A DNA stretch of 64,000 nt from Marisediminitalea alba (GCF_002993365.1 NZ_PVNP01000188.1:1-64000); one strand, 5' to 3'. Shown: positions 9,238 to 20,272, counted from the first letter of the stretch. Notes: generated by a model not told the origin, from the sequence alone. Numbers and translations: made by a program.

Positions 9238-10683
9238 ATGTTGCCTGTTGTGGCGTTAGTTGGCCGGCCCAATGTGGGTAAATCAACGCTGTTTAATCGT
9301 TTAACTCATACCCGTGATGCACTGGTTGCTGATTTCCCGGGACTGACCCGTGACCGGCAATACGGTCAGGCCAGCTATGAGCAACGTCACTTCATCGTAG
9401 TCGATACCGGAGGTATCACCGGTGATGAGGAAGGTATTGATACCTTAATGGCACAGCAGTCACTACAGGCCATTGAAGAAGCTGATGTGGTGTTCTTTTT
9501 AGTGGATGCCCGGGCGGGTCTGTTACCTGCCGATCAGCTCATCGCCGATCACCTGCGTAAAAGCGATAAAACCGTATTTTTGCTGGCCAATAAAGTGGAT
9601 GGCATAAACGGTGATAGCGAAAGCGCGGAGTTTTTCTCTCTGGGCCTGGGCCATGTACATCAGATCGCCGCAGCCCACGGCCGCGGTGTGTCGCAATTGA
9701 TTCAGGAGGCCTTGGTGCCACTGGATGAGCAATTCCCTGAAATGCTGGTGACCAAATCAGCCGAAGAGGAAGAGCTCGACGCAGAAGACCAGCTGAAACA
9801 CCTGCAGAGTTTACCCATCAAACTGGCTATTGTAGGTAAACCAAACGTGGGTAAGTCAACACTTACTAACCGTATATTGGGTGAAGATCGTGTGGTGGTC
9901 TATGACATGCCAGGCACTACCCGCGACAGCGTATACATTCCGCTGCAACGTGACGAGCGCGACTATGTATTAATTGATACAGCCGGAGTGCGTAAACGCA
10001 AGAAGGTCTCAGAAGCGGTCGAAAAGTTTTCCATTGTAAAAACGCTTAAAGCCATTGAGGAAGCTAACGTTGTACTGTTGGTGATTGATGCCCGCGAGGG
10101 GATCTCTGATCAGGACTTAAGTCTGTTAGGCTTTATTCTTAATTCCGGTCGCTCGCTGGTGATAGCCGTGAACAAGTGGGACGGCCTGGATACCGATATT
10201 AAAGATGAAATCAAACGCGAACTGGACCGTCGCCTGGGCTTTATCGACTTTGCCCGGTTACATTTTATTTCTGCACTCCATGGGTCGGGTGTGGGCAATT
10301 TGTTTGAGTCGGTGCAGGAAGCTTACCGGAGTGCCACAAAACGAATCAACACTTCAATGCTGACCCAGATCATGGAGTTGGCTCAGCAAGACCATCAGCC
10401 GCCATTGGTGCGAGGACGCCGGATAAAAATGAAGTACGCCCACGCGGGCGGCTACAATCCGCCTGTCATCGTCGTTCACGGCAACCAGGTGCAGGATCTG
10501 CCCAGCTCGTATAAGCGGTATCTGATGAATTACTTCAGAAAGGCGCTGGATGTAATGGGCACGCCAATTAAAATTGAATTCCGTGAAGGGGCTAACCCGT
10601 TCGAAGGCAAGAAGAATCAGCTGACGCTTGCCCAGCAACGAAAACGCCGTCGCATGATGGATTTTCACAAGAACAAGAAATAA
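9238..10683 (+). CDS. der: Ribosome biogenesis GTPase Der (EngA)
   Basis: Der is an essential GTPase for 50S subunit maturation. The 481-residue protein has two tandem G domains with P-loops GRPNVGKST (8-16) and GKPNVGKST (about 200-208). Each is followed by a DxxG motif (DTGG, DTAG) and an NKxD motif (NKVD, NKWD). A C-terminal KH-like domain ends in a basic tail ([16 protein letters not shown]). Length is normal. It has its own ribosome site (AAAGGA) and a terminator separates it from bamB, so it is probably transcribed independently. Confidence 0.97.
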   Translation: MLPVVALVGRPNVGKSTLFNRLTHTRDALVADFPGLTRDRQYGQASYEQRHFIVVDTGGITGDEEGIDTLMAQQSLQAIEEADVVFFLVDARAGLLPADQLIADHLRKSDKTVFLLANKVDGINGDSESAEFFSLGLGHVHQIAAAHGRGVSQLIQEALVPLDEQFPEMLVTKSAEEEELDAEDQLKHLQSLPIKLAIVGKPNVGKSTLTNRILGEDRVVVYDMPGTTRDSVYIPLQRDERDYVLIDTAGVRKRKKVSEAVEKFSIVKTLKAIEEANVVLLVIDAREGISDQDLSLLGFILNSGRSLVIAVNKWDGLDTDIKDEIKRELDRRLGFIDFARLHFISALHGSGVGNLFESVQEAYRSATKRINTSMLTQIMELAQQDHQPPLVRGRRIKMKYAHAGGYNPPVIVVHGNQVQDLPSSYKRYLMNYFRKALDVMGTPIKIEFREGANPFEGKKNQLTLAQQRKRRRMMDFHKNKK

Positions 10684-10690
10684 GTCACAA

Positions 10691-10725
10691 AAAAAATGCC
10701 AGTCAGTTCTTAACTGACTGGCATT
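10691..10725. terminator. Bidirectional terminator between der and the convergent lipoprotein gene
   Basis: AATGCCAGTCAGTT (10695-10708), loop CTT, AACTGACTGGCATT (10712-10725). A run of A on the left gives a strong U tract for minus-strand transcripts; the plus-strand tract is short. Confidence 0.85.
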
Positions 10726-10759
10726 ACTGCATAGCAGGGCTTTTTCATGCACTGTTTAA

Positions 10760-11836
10760 CTACAGTGCTTTGCGTAATTCTTTCATCAGTGCCGATTCGC
10801 CAGGTACCGCCAATTGAGTTAAGGCTTCGGACACCAACGGATCGCCAATACGCGATGGGAAAGTGGTGCTGAATTTTACGAACTTATCTTCTAACCGGAA
10901 GATATAAATAGTGGCGTAAAGTGCCTCGCCACTCTCACCCTCAGCGGCTATCTCTGACATCACGCCCTGCAATGAAGACTCGCCCTGGCTGAAGGCTTGT
11001 TGATGTTTCTTTATTTCCATCGCCATGGCGCGCTCAACCGTAATTTGCCTGGCCTGTTCTACTGCGTCTTCCAGTTCATGGCTGATAAGCTGCTCGGTAT
11101 CACCGGTTAACGGCGCTAACACCGGATAAATGGCAATATCCATAATTGCCTCGCTGAAAGAGGGGTGAAGGTACCTGGCCAGTACGCCTTTAAACGGATC
11201 CGGATATAAAAACTGACGGGCCAACTGAAACTCACCCAGAACTTCGGGGAGGGTCAGAGCACCCGAGTAATCACTTGCGCCCATGGCCTGATAAAGAAAC
11301 GGTGTTGAAAAAATGTGGTTACGGTTGGCGTGCTCACTCCAACGCAGGATGATTTGTTCAACATCCTGGGGGTGGATAACGCCGTAATGCCAATAGTGCA
11401 CTAAAAAGCTATCGAGATGAACGCCGCGCCATTCCACCGCAAATTCCGTATAACTTTGCAGCGGCACATCTGCCGATTCAGGTTCTTGCCCGGCAGGCAT
11501 ATCAGCCACCTGATTAGCGATCAATAATTCATAATCATGACGGCTCACTGAAGGACTAAGCTCGGCAAACAAATCGAGCTTTTCGAGGCTCTTCAGAAAG
11601 TCATTAGCAGCAATGCCATCGTTTTTGCAGGGATTACTGGTTAACGCGGCCTCATTACATTGCTGTTCAACCTCGTCACTGATATAGGAAGAGTAGACAT
11701 TAACTGCCAGATTGAAGGGAGCTTGTTCTGGGGCGCTTAGCTTAGGCTGTTCAGGCGGCTTTACTGAACTGGTTGCGCATCCGGTGGTCAGCAACAGCGC
11801 CAACCAATAAAAAGAGTGGCGGAAAATTTTAATCAA
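10760..11836 (-). CDS. Predicted lipoprotein of unknown function
   Basis: This 358-residue protein has a lipoprotein signal peptide with lipobox LTTGC (C19), so it should be anchored to the outer or inner membrane facing the periplasm. I do not recognise the family. The mature part has no repeats or obvious catalytic motif. It looks alpha-rich and acidic, with two cysteines (QQCNEAALTSNPCKND) that could form a disulfide. It lies 69 bases downstream of xseA on the same strand and ends at the shared terminator with der, so it may be co-transcribed with xseA. A link to exonuclease VII is not implied. Confidence 0.8.
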   Translation of the reverse strand: MIKIFRHSFYWLALLLTTGCATSSVKPPEQPKLSAPEQAPFNLAVNVYSSYISDEVEQQCNEAALTSNPCKNDGIAANDFLKSLEKLDLFAELSPSVSRHDYELLIANQVADMPAGQEPESADVPLQSYTEFAVEWRGVHLDSFLVHYWHYGVIHPQDVEQIILRWSEHANRNHIFSTPFLYQAMGASDYSGALTLPEVLGEFQLARQFLYPDPFKGVLARYLHPSFSEAIMDIAIYPVLAPLTGDTEQLISHELEDAVEQARQITVERAMAMEIKKHQQAFSQGESSLQGVMSEIAAEGESGEALYATIYIFRLEDKFVKFSTTFPSRIGDPLVSEALTQLAVPGESALMKELRKAL

Positions 11837-11905
11837 ACAACAATACCCATAATAAGTGCTTCACCAGTCCTTGTTCAGGCCTGATCACGCTAAAACTGAG
11901 AGATT

Positions 11906-13267
11906 TTATAAATTGGGTTTGGCATTTACTGCTGTTACCACACTGACAATCTCACCGTCACTGACCCGGCTGATAATTTCGTCCTGCTCTTTAACCGCCG
12001 TAATACTGGTAATCGCCTGACCGGCTTTTAAGGTGGCGGAATAACCGCGGGCCATAGTTGCCAGAGGGCTTACAGACTGAAGCAGGTGCGCCAGTGTAGC
12101 AAGCTTCTGCTTGTGGGTCTCTAGCCGTTGTTGCATCGCCTTCATCATTCTTTGATCTAAATACACCTGCTGCGTTTTAATCTTATCCAACTCAATGGCC
12201 GGATGCTGTCGGGCAAGGCGGTTTTCCAGACGCTGTGAAGCGGTTTGTCCACGCACGAGCTGTTGGTTTATCAGACTGGTTATTTTTTGTGTCAGTTGAT
12301 CAACCCGCTGGCCCTGCTGTTGCAACATCACTTCCGGATGGCGTGACTTCAGGCGCTGGCCTAGTACGGCTAACTGATGGGCACGACGCTGCAACGTGGT
12401 ATTAAAGGAACGTGTGAGCTGTTGTTGTAACTGGCGGACCTGCGTCTGGATTTCGCGCTGGTCCATGGAGAGCAGCTCTGCTGCTGCCGAAGGCGTTGGC
12501 GCCCGCAGGTCTGCCACAAAATCGGCGATGGTTACATCCACCTCGTGGCCTACAGCACTAACCAGCGGCAGCGTCGATTGGGCTATTTCCCGGGCCAGTG
12601 ACTCGTTGTTAAAACACCACAGGTCTTCCAACGAACCGCCGCCCCGGGTGAGCAGGAGCACGTCGACCTCCTGGCGCTGATTAGCCAGCCAGATATTACG
12701 GGCTAACTGGGCAGCGGCTTGCTCGCCCTGCACCATAGAGGGATATACGATGACTTCTGTGGCCGGGCTGCGGCGCTGTAGTACACTTAATACGTCGTGT
12801 AACGCGGCGCCATGAGCAGAGGTAATCACACCAATTCGTTTTACGTGGGTCGGTAGTGGCCGTTTATTAGCAGGGTCGAATAGCCCTTCAGCCTGCAGTT
12901 TGTATTTTAGCTGCTCAAAAGCGAGTTTTAACTGACCTTCACCCTCCGGCTCCATGCTTTCAACCACCAGTTGATAATCGCCGCGGGGTTCATAAATGCC
13001 AACACTGGCTCTGACCAGTACTTTGTCGCCCTCACGCGGCGGATTACGAACCACCCGGTTAGCGGAGCGAAACATGGCAGCCCGTACCTGGGCTTTATTG
13101 TCCTTGAGGGTAAAATACCAGTGGCCGGATGATGCACGGGTGAAGTTGGAAATTTCAGCGCTGAGCCACACCAAACCTATCTCACTGGTTAAAATGTTAC
13201 GCGCCAGGCGATTTAATGTTGTTACGCTGTGAACTTTTTGCCCGTCCGGGGCAGAGAAAACTGTCAT
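11906..13267 (-). CDS. xseA: Exodeoxyribonuclease VII large subunit
   Basis: XseA with several XseB subunits forms the single-strand exonuclease VII used in mismatch repair. The 453-residue protein has the N-terminal OB-fold (about 15-115, VWLSAEISNFTRASSGHWYFTLKD). The catalytic domain contains VITSAHGAALHDVL and LLTRGGGSLEDLW. A long coiled-coil stretch (about 255-400, rich in Gln and Arg) and a small C-terminal domain with GYSATLKAGQ follow. It is divergent from guaB, the usual arrangement in gammaproteobacteria; the roughly 100-base gap must hold both promoters. Confidence 0.96.
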   Translation of the reverse strand: MTVFSAPDGQKVHSVTTLNRLARNILTSEIGLVWLSAEISNFTRASSGHWYFTLKDNKAQVRAAMFRSANRVVRNPPREGDKVLVRASVGIYEPRGDYQLVVESMEPEGEGQLKLAFEQLKYKLQAEGLFDPANKRPLPTHVKRIGVITSAHGAALHDVLSVLQRRSPATEVIVYPSMVQGEQAAAQLARNIWLANQRQEVDVLLLTRGGGSLEDLWCFNNESLAREIAQSTLPLVSAVGHEVDVTIADFVADLRAPTPSAAAELLSMDQREIQTQVRQLQQQLTRSFNTTLQRRAHQLAVLGQRLKSRHPEVMLQQQGQRVDQLTQKITSLINQQLVRGQTASQRLENRLARQHPAIELDKIKTQQVYLDQRMMKAMQQRLETHKQKLATLAHLLQSVSPLATMARGYSATLKAGQAITSITAVKEQDEIISRVSDGEIVSVVTAVNAKPNL

Positions 13268-13302
13268 TGAATGAAAAAACCTCAGCTTTAATGCAAATAC
13301 AG

Positions 13303-13331
13303 TTTACCTGAAAGTGAAAAAACACTACAAT
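13303..13331 (+). promoter_or_regulatory. Candidate guaB promoter
   Basis: TTTACC (13303-13308), 17-bp spacer, TACAAT (13326-13331), about 38 bases before the guaB ATG. I saw no clear PurR operator. Confidence 0.5.
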
Positions 13332-13369
13332 TGCGCCGCAATTAAACCTCAATATACAGGTGTTTTTGC

Positions 13370-14839
13370 ATGCTACGAATCGCTCAAGAAGCGCTAACCT
13401 TTGACGATGTTTTATTGGTTCCGGCGCATTCCACAGTGCTCCCGCACACAGCCAGTCTACAAACCCGTGTGACTCGCAAGGTAAATCTGAATATCCCTAT
13501 GGTATCAGCTTCTATGGATACTGTAACGGAAGCGCGTTTGGCAATTGCATTAGCCCAGGAAGGCGGTATTGGTTTTGTTCATAAGAACATGACCGCAGAA
13601 GAGCAAGCCAAGCATGTACGCGAAGTTAAAAAATATGAAAGCGGTGTGGTTTCGGACCCGGTAACCGTAGGTGCCAGTGAAACTTTAGGTAATGTACAGG
13701 CATTAAGTAAGAAGCTCGGGTATTCCGGCTTCCCGGTCACCGACTCAGAAAATAATCTGATCGGTATTATCACCGGCCGCGACATGCGCTTTGAAAACCG
13801 TCTTGATTTGTCGGTGGATAAAGTGATGACCCCTAAAGAGCGTCTGGTAACGGTTAAAGAAGGTGCCAGCTCTGAAGAAGTACTCGAGCTGATGCACGAG
13901 CACCGTATCGAAAAGATCCTGGTGGTCGACGACAGCTTTAAGCTTACCGGTCTGATTACGGTTAAGGACTTCCAGAAAGCCGAAAGCAAGCCGAATGCCT
14001 GTAAAGATTCACTGGGTCGCTTACGCGTTGGCGCTGCGGTAGGTGTTGGTCCGGGCACCGATGAGCGCATTGCGCTATTGGTTGAAGCAGGTGTTGACGT
14101 ATTACTTATCGATACCTCTCACGGCCACTCGCAAGGCGTTATCGACCGTGTTAAGACTGTTCGCGAAACCTACCCAGAACTACAAATCATTGCCGGTAAC
14201 GTGGCGACTGCCGAAGGTGCTCTGGCGCTGGCTGATGCCGGTGCTGACGGTATTAAGGTAGGGATTGGCCCTGGTTCAATCTGTACTACCCGTATCGTAA
14301 CCGGTTGTGGTGTACCGCAAATTACCGCTATCTCTGATGCGGTTGAAGCGTTAAAAGACCGTGACATTCCGGTTATTGCCGATGGTGGTATTCGTTTCTC
14401 CGGTGATATTGCCAAGGCTCTGGTAGCTGGTGCAAGTTGTGTAATGGTTGGCTCTATGCTGGCCGGTACTGAGGAAGCGCCGGGTGAAGTAGAACTTTAT
14501 CAGGGCCGTTACTACAAGTCTTACCGTGGTATGGGCTCGTTAGGGGCTATGAATCAGCGTAATGGTTCATCCGATCGTTACTTCCAGGAAAGTGACAACG
14601 CCGAAAAACTGGTACCGGAAGGTATTGAAGGTCGTGTGGCCTATAAAGGCCCGATCGCTACCATTATCCATCAACAAATGGGCGGCCTGCGTTCAGCCAT
14701 GGGCTTAACCGGTTGTGCTACCATTAATGAACTGAATACCAAGCCGCAATTTGTGCGGGTGACTTCAGCGGGAATGGGTGAGTCACACGTGCACGATGTA
14801 AGCATTACCAAAGAAGCACCTAATTACCGTTTAGGTTAA
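13370..14839 (+). CDS. guaB: IMP dehydrogenase
   Basis: GuaB oxidises IMP to XMP, the committed step to GMP. The 489-residue TIM-barrel enzyme carries the catalytic C305 in [11 protein letters not shown] and a CBS-domain pair inserted at about 93-205. Substrate motifs [10 protein letters not shown] and the flap [10 protein letters not shown] are present. Length matches the bacterial enzyme exactly. guaA follows after 78 bases with an intervening hairpin, consistent with an operon with partial attenuation or a second promoter. Confidence 0.98.
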   Translation: MLRIAQEALTFDDVLLVPAHSTVLPHTASLQTRVTRKVNLNIPMVSASMDTVTEARLAIALAQEGGIGFVHKNMTAEEQAKHVREVKKYESGVVSDPVTVGASETLGNVQALSKKLGYSGFPVTDSENNLIGIITGRDMRFENRLDLSVDKVMTPKERLVTVKEGASSEEVLELMHEHRIEKILVVDDSFKLTGLITVKDFQKAESKPNACKDSLGRLRVGAAVGVGPGTDERIALLVEAGVDVLLIDTSHGHSQGVIDRVKTVRETYPELQIIAGNVATAEGALALADAGADGIKVGIGPGSICTTRIVTGCGVPQITAISDAVEALKDRDIPVIADGGIRFSGDIAKALVAGASCVMVGSMLAGTEEAPGEVELYQGRYYKSYRGMGSLGAMNQRNGSSDRYFQESDNAEKLVPEGIEGRVAYKGPIATIIHQQMGGLRSAMGLTGCATINELNTKPQFVRVTSAGMGESHVHDVSITKEAPNYRLG

Positions 14840-14868
14840 ACTTTACCAACACCAATCGATTGATTTAT

Positions 14869-14898
14869 CAGGCTGGTTAATACCAGCCTGCTTGTTTT
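14869..14898 (+). terminator. Hairpin with T-rich tail between guaB and guaA
   Basis: CAGGCTGGT (14869-14877), loop TAAT, ACCAGCCTG (14882-14890), then CTTGTTTT. Probably an intercistronic attenuator rather than a full stop, since guaA has no obvious promoter after it. Confidence 0.6.
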
Positions 14899-14917
14899 CT
14901 ATTTAAAGGCAAACACC

Positions 14918-16495
14918 ATGACACAAAACATCCATGATCATCGCATACTTATTCTGGATTTTGGCTCACAATATACCCAGCTTATTGCCCGCCGTGTGCG
15001 TGAGCTTGGCGTTTACTGCGAACTCTGGGCATGGGATGTCACAGAAGAACAGATCAAATCGTTTAACCCGCAGGGTATTATCCTGTCGGGCGGTCCGGAA
15101 TCGGTCACCGAAGACAACTCGCCACGTGCACCTGAATATGTCTTTAATGCAGGTGTCCCTCTATTGGGGGTTTGTTATGGCATGCAAACCATGGCCGAGC
15201 AGCTTGGCGGGAAAGTGCAGGGTTCAGATAAGCGTGAATTTGGTTATGCCCAGGTAGAAGTGGTTAAGTCGAACGATTTACTGGCCAATATCGAAGACGC
15301 CATCAGTGCTGAGGGCAATGCGTTGCTGGATGTATGGATGAGCCACGGTGACAAGGTTATCGCCATTCCTGACGGATTTGAAACCGTCGCATTAACGCCG
15401 TCGTGCCCCCATGCCGCCATGGTAAATACTGACAAGCAATTCTACGGTGTACAGTTCCACCCGGAAGTGACGCATACCCGTCAGGGCATGCGTTTGCTGC
15501 AGCATTTTGTGATGGACATCTGCGGTTGTGAAAAGCTGTGGACCCCGGATGCGATTATCGAAGATGCCATTGCCCGCATTAAAGAAAAAGTGGGTGATGA
15601 TGAGGTTATTCTGGGCCTGTCTGGTGGGGTGGATTCATCAGTAGTCGCGATGCTAATCCACCGTGCAATCGGTGACAAGCTTACCTGTGTATTCGTTGAT
15701 AATGGTTTGCTGCGATTAAACGAAGGTGAGCAGGTGATGGATATGTTTGGTGACCACTTCGGCCTGAATATTATCAAGGTTGACGCCGAAGAGCGTTTCC
15801 TGGCTCGTTTGGAGGGTATTGACGATCCAGAGTTGAAGCGTAAAGCCATCGGTAACGAATTTGTGGCCGTATTCGATGAAGAAGCTGGCAAGCTGGTTAA
15901 CGCCAAATGGTTAGCGCAGGGCACTATTTACCCGGATGTTATCGAGTCAGCTGGTTCTGCTACCGGTAAAGCGCATGTGATCAAATCTCACCACAATGTT
16001 GGCGGTTTACCAGAAGACATGAAAATGGGCCTGGTAGAGCCACTGCGTGAGTTATTTAAAGATGAAGTACGCAAAATTGGTTTAGAGCTGGGTTTGCCAT
16101 ACGACATGCTGTATCGCCATCCGTTCCCAGGACCAGGCTTAGGCGTACGTGTGCTGGGTGAGATCAAGAAAGAGTACTGTGACCTGCTGCGCCGTGCCGA
16201 TGCTATCTTTATTGAAGAGCTGCATAACGCAGAGCTTTACCACAAGGTCAGTCAGGCCTTTACGGTATTCCTGCCGGTAAAATCGGTGGGCGTAATGGGC
16301 GATGCTCGTAAGTATGATTGGGTTGTATCGCTGCGTGCAGTAGAAACCATCGACTTTATGACTGCGCACTGGGCGCACCTGCCCTATGATTTCCTGGGGA
16401 AAGTGTCTAACCGCATCATCAACGAAATCGACGGCATCTCTCGCGTGGTTTACGACATTTCAGGTAAGCCTCCGGCTACCATCGAATGGGAGTAG
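14918..16495 (+). CDS. guaA: GMP synthase (glutamine-hydrolysing)
   Basis: GuaA aminates XMP to GMP. The 525-residue protein has an N-terminal class I glutamine amidotransferase domain with nucleophile C86 in LLGVCYGMQ and the HPEVTHT motif. The ATP pyrophosphatase domain has its P-loop in [11 protein letters not shown]. The C-terminal dimerisation domain ends in [10 protein letters not shown]. It is complete and follows guaB directly, so the two steps from IMP to GMP are encoded together. Confidence 0.98.
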   Translation: MTQNIHDHRILILDFGSQYTQLIARRVRELGVYCELWAWDVTEEQIKSFNPQGIILSGGPESVTEDNSPRAPEYVFNAGVPLLGVCYGMQTMAEQLGGKVQGSDKREFGYAQVEVVKSNDLLANIEDAISAEGNALLDVWMSHGDKVIAIPDGFETVALTPSCPHAAMVNTDKQFYGVQFHPEVTHTRQGMRLLQHFVMDICGCEKLWTPDAIIEDAIARIKEKVGDDEVILGLSGGVDSSVVAMLIHRAIGDKLTCVFVDNGLLRLNEGEQVMDMFGDHFGLNIIKVDAEERFLARLEGIDDPELKRKAIGNEFVAVFDEEAGKLVNAKWLAQGTIYPDVIESAGSATGKAHVIKSHHNVGGLPEDMKMGLVEPLRELFKDEVRKIGLELGLPYDMLYRHPFPGPGLGVRVLGEIKKEYCDLLRRADAIFIEELHNAELYHKVSQAFTVFLPVKSVGVMGDARKYDWVVSLRAVETIDFMTAHWAHLPYDFLGKVSNRIINEIDGISRVVYDISGKPPATIEWE

Positions 16496-16516
16496 TTTAC
16501 CCATAGGTTTAACATC

Positions 16517-16545
16517 AAGCCTCGCTGAATAACGCGGGGCTTTTT
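16517..16545 (+). terminator. Rho-independent terminator after guaA
   Basis: AAGCCTCGC (16517-16525), 8-nt loop, GCGGGGCTT (16534-16542) with one U-G pair, followed by five T. Confidence 0.85.
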
Positions 16546-16636
16546 GTTGTTTAGTATTCAAGGAGGCAGTTTGAAATTGCGAGTTTTTGCTACTTTAGTT
16601 CTATAATAAAACTGATTTGTATGATTAGTAAGCGGC

Positions 16637-16670
16637 CTTTCACACAACTGTCATATTGCCGCGCTGTAAT
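16637..16670 (+). promoter_or_regulatory. Candidate Pho box and -10 in front of the chemoreceptor gene
   Basis: Heptamers CTTTCAC (16637-16643) and CTGTCAT (16648-16654) are separated by ACAA, the 11-base period of a PhoB site. A TGTAAT -10 follows exactly 10 bases later (16665-16670), the spacing of class II PhoB promoters. The second heptamer is perfect; the first has two mismatches. Confidence 0.5.
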
Positions 16671-16730
16671 TAGACTCCTTCACACGGAGGGTGGATCTAT
16701 GGTTATAACAAGCGCTTTCCGGAGATTTAA

Positions 16731-18353
16731 ATGATACGATTTACCAGTATCAATCGTCTGATAATGACTCCCGTTCTGGCAATCATTGCCATTCTCGTCC
16801 TGCTCAATGCAGGCTCTTTGACTATCGCTTTTTCCTTAATGAGCGATATTGAGCAGGTTGAGCAAACCAATGTCGTGCACGAGCGCTTGGTTTCAGACGC
16901 GCTGACTGAGTTTAAAACTCAGGTCCAGGAATGGAAAAATGTGTTATTGCGTGGCGCTTCGGATAAAGACAGAGAAAAGTACTGGTCACGGTTTCAGGCC
17001 CGGGAAGCAGATGTTCAGGAGATTCTGCGTAAGCTGATGGCAGGAGAGGAGCTAAACACTGACTCGGCCAGTTTAATCGACCGTTTCTTAACGGCTCACA
17101 AGACGATGGGCGTCAAGTACCGCGAAGGGTATGAGGCATTCGTTTCCGCTGGTTACAGTCCTTATACCGGTGATACCTTTGTAAGAGGTATTGACCGTGA
17201 ACCGGCCGATCTGTTGCAACAGGCAACTGACCAGATAGCTCAGGCAACCCGTCAGGCCAAAGAGCAGGTAACAGCGCAAACCAGCCAGCGCTTATGGCTA
17301 ATTATGGGCTTGTCGATAGTATTGAGCGGCCTGTGTATTGTTTATCTGATTACGAATCTGCGTCGCAACATTGTTAAACCAACCCGCGAAATTGCTACCT
17401 GCCTGCAAAAAATGGAGCAAAAAGATTACGATTATCGCCTTGAGTATCGCAGCGAGCACGAACTCGGCTTAGTGGCCAGTGCGACGCGTCACTTGCAGAA
17501 TAAGCTGCAGGATACGGTCACCATTTTGTCTGATGCGCAGGATCAGATTCGTCAGTCCCATGACATTCTGGAAGATGTCAGCAGCGCCATTGCAAAAGGG
17601 GCAAGTGATCAGCACACCTCGTCAGACTCGCTGGCCCAGGCGAATGATAAACTCGATGAAATTGTTAAAGGACTGGTCACCATTACCAGTCAGGTGTCTG
17701 TCGCTTCCAGCCATTCCCAGCAGCAGGTTCAGGAATGCTATACCACCTTTGATAGCGCCAATAAGGGGTTTGCTGAGCTGGCCAGAACCGTGGCATCCGC
17801 CAGTCAGATTGTGAATGAGCTACAGGCCCGCAGTGCCAGTATTCTTACCGTGGTGAATGTGATTAATGAAATTGCCGACCAAACCAATCTGCTAGCCCTT
17901 AATGCGGCTATTGAGGCGGCCCGGGCCGGTGAACATGGTCGCGGTTTCGCCGTGGTGGCCGACGAAGTGCGCGCGCTGGCAGCTAAAACGCAGCAATCCA
18001 CCCAGGAAATTAACGCTATATTAAGTGCCTTTGAAGCTGATGCATCAAAAGCCGTATCGGCCATGGCAAGTGGGCAGCAACATGCTGACGTGAATGCTCA
18101 AAGTGCACAACAGGCCCTGGCGTTGCTCAACGAGCTGGTGCGTTACATCGATGAAACCCAAAGTGTGGTCGGTGCGCTGGAAGAAGCGGCGAACGATCAA
18201 AGCAGCATCCAGCGACAGCTGGATGGCGTAATCGCCCGGGTAATGAGTTCTGCAGAAGATTACAAGTCATTATCACAGAGCAATAATATTTCAGAAGCCA
18301 TCAACATGATGTCAAAAAATGTGATGTCGGTAGTCTCTGCATTGAGCCGATAA
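16731..18353 (+). CDS. Methyl-accepting chemotaxis protein
   Basis: This is a 540-residue inner-membrane chemoreceptor. Topology is standard: TM1 about 12-37, a helical periplasmic ligand domain of about 150 residues, TM2 188-209, a HAMP domain, then the cytoplasmic signalling domain. The hairpin tip [21 protein letters not shown] is the strongly conserved CheA/CheW contact. There is no C-terminal CheR-binding pentapeptide. The periplasmic part resembles in style the helical sensors used for inorganic phosphate (for example [15 protein letters not shown] and [11 protein letters not shown]); that resemblance is recalled, not tested. A Pho-box-like promoter lies upstream. It stands alone after the guaA terminator; 16546-16636 shows nothing else clear. 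Confidence 0.93.
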   Translation: MIRFTSINRLIMTPVLAIIAILVLLNAGSLTIAFSLMSDIEQVEQTNVVHERLVSDALTEFKTQVQEWKNVLLRGASDKDREKYWSRFQAREADVQEILRKLMAGEELNTDSASLIDRFLTAHKTMGVKYREGYEAFVSAGYSPYTGDTFVRGIDREPADLLQQATDQIAQATRQAKEQVTAQTSQRLWLIMGLSIVLSGLCIVYLITNLRRNIVKPTREIATCLQKMEQKDYDYRLEYRSEHELGLVASATRHLQNKLQDTVTILSDAQDQIRQSHDILEDVSSAIAKGASDQHTSSDSLAQANDKLDEIVKGLVTITSQVSVASSHSQQQVQECYTTFDSANKGFAELARTVASASQIVNELQARSASILTVVNVINEIADQTNLLALNAAIEAARAGEHGRGFAVVADEVRALAAKTQQSTQEINAILSAFEADASKAVSAMASGQQHADVNAQSAQQALALLNELVRYIDETQSVVGALEEAANDQSSIQRQLDGVIARVMSSAEDYKSLSQSNNISEAINMMSKNVMSVVSALSR

Positions 18354-18392
18354 CCGCTCAATGCAGTACAATACCAAACTTGTGTAACAGAA

Positions 18393-19316
18393 ATGGACAA
18401 CGTTGGTATTTTGCAGCATCTGGTTTTCCACCCTATTTACAGTCAGCTCGAGTTGCCGGTCCGGCATCGTTTTCCCATCGAAAAATACCAGGGGATCCAT
18501 GATGCCCTGTGCGCTGGTGGCGTATCGGAGTCAGCGTTTACAACGCCAACACCGGTTGGCAGGGATACACTGACCAATTGGTATGATGCCAGTTATGTTG
18601 ATGCATTAATTGGTGGCACCCTGGATACCAAGGCAATGCGTCGCATTGGTTTTCCCTGGTCTGAACAACTGATTAAACGCAGTCTCACCGCAGTAGGTGG
18701 TACCCTCAAAACCGCCGAGCTGGCATTGGCGCATGGATTGGCGCTTAACCTTACCGGTGGTTATCATCACGCTGGTGCAGATTGGGGCTCTGGTTTTTGT
18801 TTATTTAATGATTTGTATCTTGCCGCCAGGCAAATGCTCACCAATCCCGGCATCGATTCGGTGCTCATTATTGATTTGGATGTGCATCAGGGGGATGGGA
18901 CCGCGCTACTCGCTCAGGATGATACAGCAGTGATCACCTTGTCGTTGCATGGCGAGAAAAACTTTCCTCACCGTAAGCAACAGTCTGATATGGATTTCCC
19001 TTTACCCAAGGGGATGACGGATGAACCTTACCTGGCTACGTTGGATGAGGCGCTGAGTGTAGCTGAGAGACTGTATGCACCGGACGCCATAATCTATGAC
19101 GCAGGTGTGGATGTGCATGAAAACGACGATTTAGGGCTGTTAAATATCACTACCGCTGGTGTTTATCAGCGCGACTGTATGGTGTTTGATTGGTGTCGTC
19201 GACATAACCTGCCGGTGGCTTGTGTTATTGGCGGCGGCTATCAGCGGGATATCAATGCGTTGGTAGACGTGCACCTGCAGATGTACCGGGCGGCAGGGGT
19301 TATTCCGCAGCGCTAA
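18393..19316 (+). CDS. Histone deacetylase family protein (class IV/AcuC-like amidohydrolase)
   Basis: This 307-residue zinc hydrolase of the arginase/deacetylase fold probably removes acetyl or similar acyl groups from a lysine or polyamine in the cytoplasm. Active-site features are all present: H125-H126 (GGYHHAG), zinc ligands D161 or D163 with H165 (DLDVHQGDG), D246 (ENDDLG) and a Gly-rich loop with Y283 (GGGY). Small size and GGYHHA rather than longer loops point to the class IV type. The substrate cannot be told from sequence. Its stop overlaps the convergent pldA stop by 4 bases. Confidence 0.88.
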   Translation: MDNVGILQHLVFHPIYSQLELPVRHRFPIEKYQGIHDALCAGGVSESAFTTPTPVGRDTLTNWYDASYVDALIGGTLDTKAMRRIGFPWSEQLIKRSLTAVGGTLKTAELALAHGLALNLTGGYHHAGADWGSGFCLFNDLYLAARQMLTNPGIDSVLIIDLDVHQGDGTALLAQDDTAVITLSLHGEKNFPHRKQQSDMDFPLPKGMTDEPYLATLDEALSVAERLYAPDAIIYDAGVDVHENDDLGLLNITTAGVYQRDCMVFDWCRRHNLPVACVIGGGYQRDINALVDVHLQMYRAAGVIPQR

Positions 19317-20272
19317 AATGCCGCCAGCTGGAATCCCAGACCGATGCGGTTCTGGCGGCGATCATAGTCAATCAGGCTATCACCATAGCCATTAAAATAC
19401 TGCAATACTACTTCATAACGGGGAGATACCGGGTAACTCACGGACAGCTCCAGGCTACCTCGGTTGTTATCAAACTCCAGGTTATTGCGCAGGCGGGCAA
19501 ATAAACCAAAACCTTTGATGCGTGTGCCATAGCCAAGTTCAATTCGGCCATAATAGTGATTAATTCTGGGATTATCATCGCCGCTGGGATCTTCCGGGGA
19601 GGTTTTTTCATCTTCCGGAATGCGATACCAGGTGCGCAAATAATAGATACCGTCAGCATCGCTGAACAAACTGGTCAGCATAATGCGGTTCCAGCTGCGC
19701 GAGCGAAGTTCACTCTGACCGTTAGACATGTGGTTAAAGCCCAGCTGCAGGGCATTAAAATCGATACCAAGGAGCTTTATATCGGTATTCCACTGATAAA
19801 AAATTTCCGGCTCGTAGTTGGTTTCCCGGAAAGGCTTGGACACTTCACTGTTATAAAGTTGCCAGAATGAAGTGAGCGTAAAGCCAAAATAAACGCCCTC
19901 TACGGAGTCGGGTTGGGTGTAAAGAGGCAGTTTTACGCTAATCTGAAATTTTGCCTCTTTATTATCCACGTTATTTTCAGTGAGTCCGGCATTGCCCAAC
20001 GCATTGGGGTTATCCACATAAGTAAACGGCAGAAAATAGTTGCGTTTGTACTGGGTAATCGCAAAGGCGTTATTTAACAGGTGTTTATCGGCCTCGAAGC
20101 GCTTTTTAAACAGGCTTGGCCGGGCAATCAGGCCGCTTTGCTGTTCCTGGGTTGCTACTTCGCTTTGTTGCTCGTTATCGTCGCAATAGCCGAATACAGA
20201 GGTTGTCAGCAGCACCAGGCCAAGAGCTAAGCGTTTAAGACTGAGCGGTAAAATCAATGGTGAGTCCCTCAT
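19313..20272 (-). CDS. pldA: Outer membrane phospholipase A (PldA)
   Basis: PldA is a calcium-dependent outer-membrane beta-barrel phospholipase A1/A2 that removes misplaced phospholipids from the outer leaflet. From ATG 20272 the product is 319 residues with an N-terminal signal sequence. The catalytic pair lies in GFNHMSNGQS (H181, S183), followed by RSRSWNRIM, which supplies the conserved Asn. The C-terminus ends in alternating hydrophobic residues and Phe (FQLAAF), the usual barrel-end signal. An upstream TTG at 20281 would extend it by three residues; ATG is preferred. The start lies inside the end of the MBL-fold gene, so translation is probably coupled. Confidence 0.9.
   Translation of the reverse strand: MRDSPLILPLSLKRLALGLVLLTTSVFGYCDDNEQQSEVATQEQQSGLIARPSLFKKRFEADKHLLNNAFAITQYKRNYFLPFTYVDNPNALGNAGLTENNVDNKEAKFQISVKLPLYTQPDSVEGVYFGFTLTSFWQLYNSEVSKPFRETNYEPEIFYQWNTDIKLLGIDFNALQLGFNHMSNGQSELRSRSWNRIMLTSLFSDADGIYYLRTWYRIPEDEKTSPEDPSGDDNPRINHYYGRIELGYGTRIKGFGLFARLRNNLEFDNNRGSLELSVSYPVSPRYEVVLQYFNGYGDSLIDYDRRQNRIGLGFQLAAF

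Noticed and set aside
13579..14070. 163-residue minus-strand frame inside guaB
   Set aside because: Shadow of a strongly conserved gene; no promoter, ribosome site or family features.
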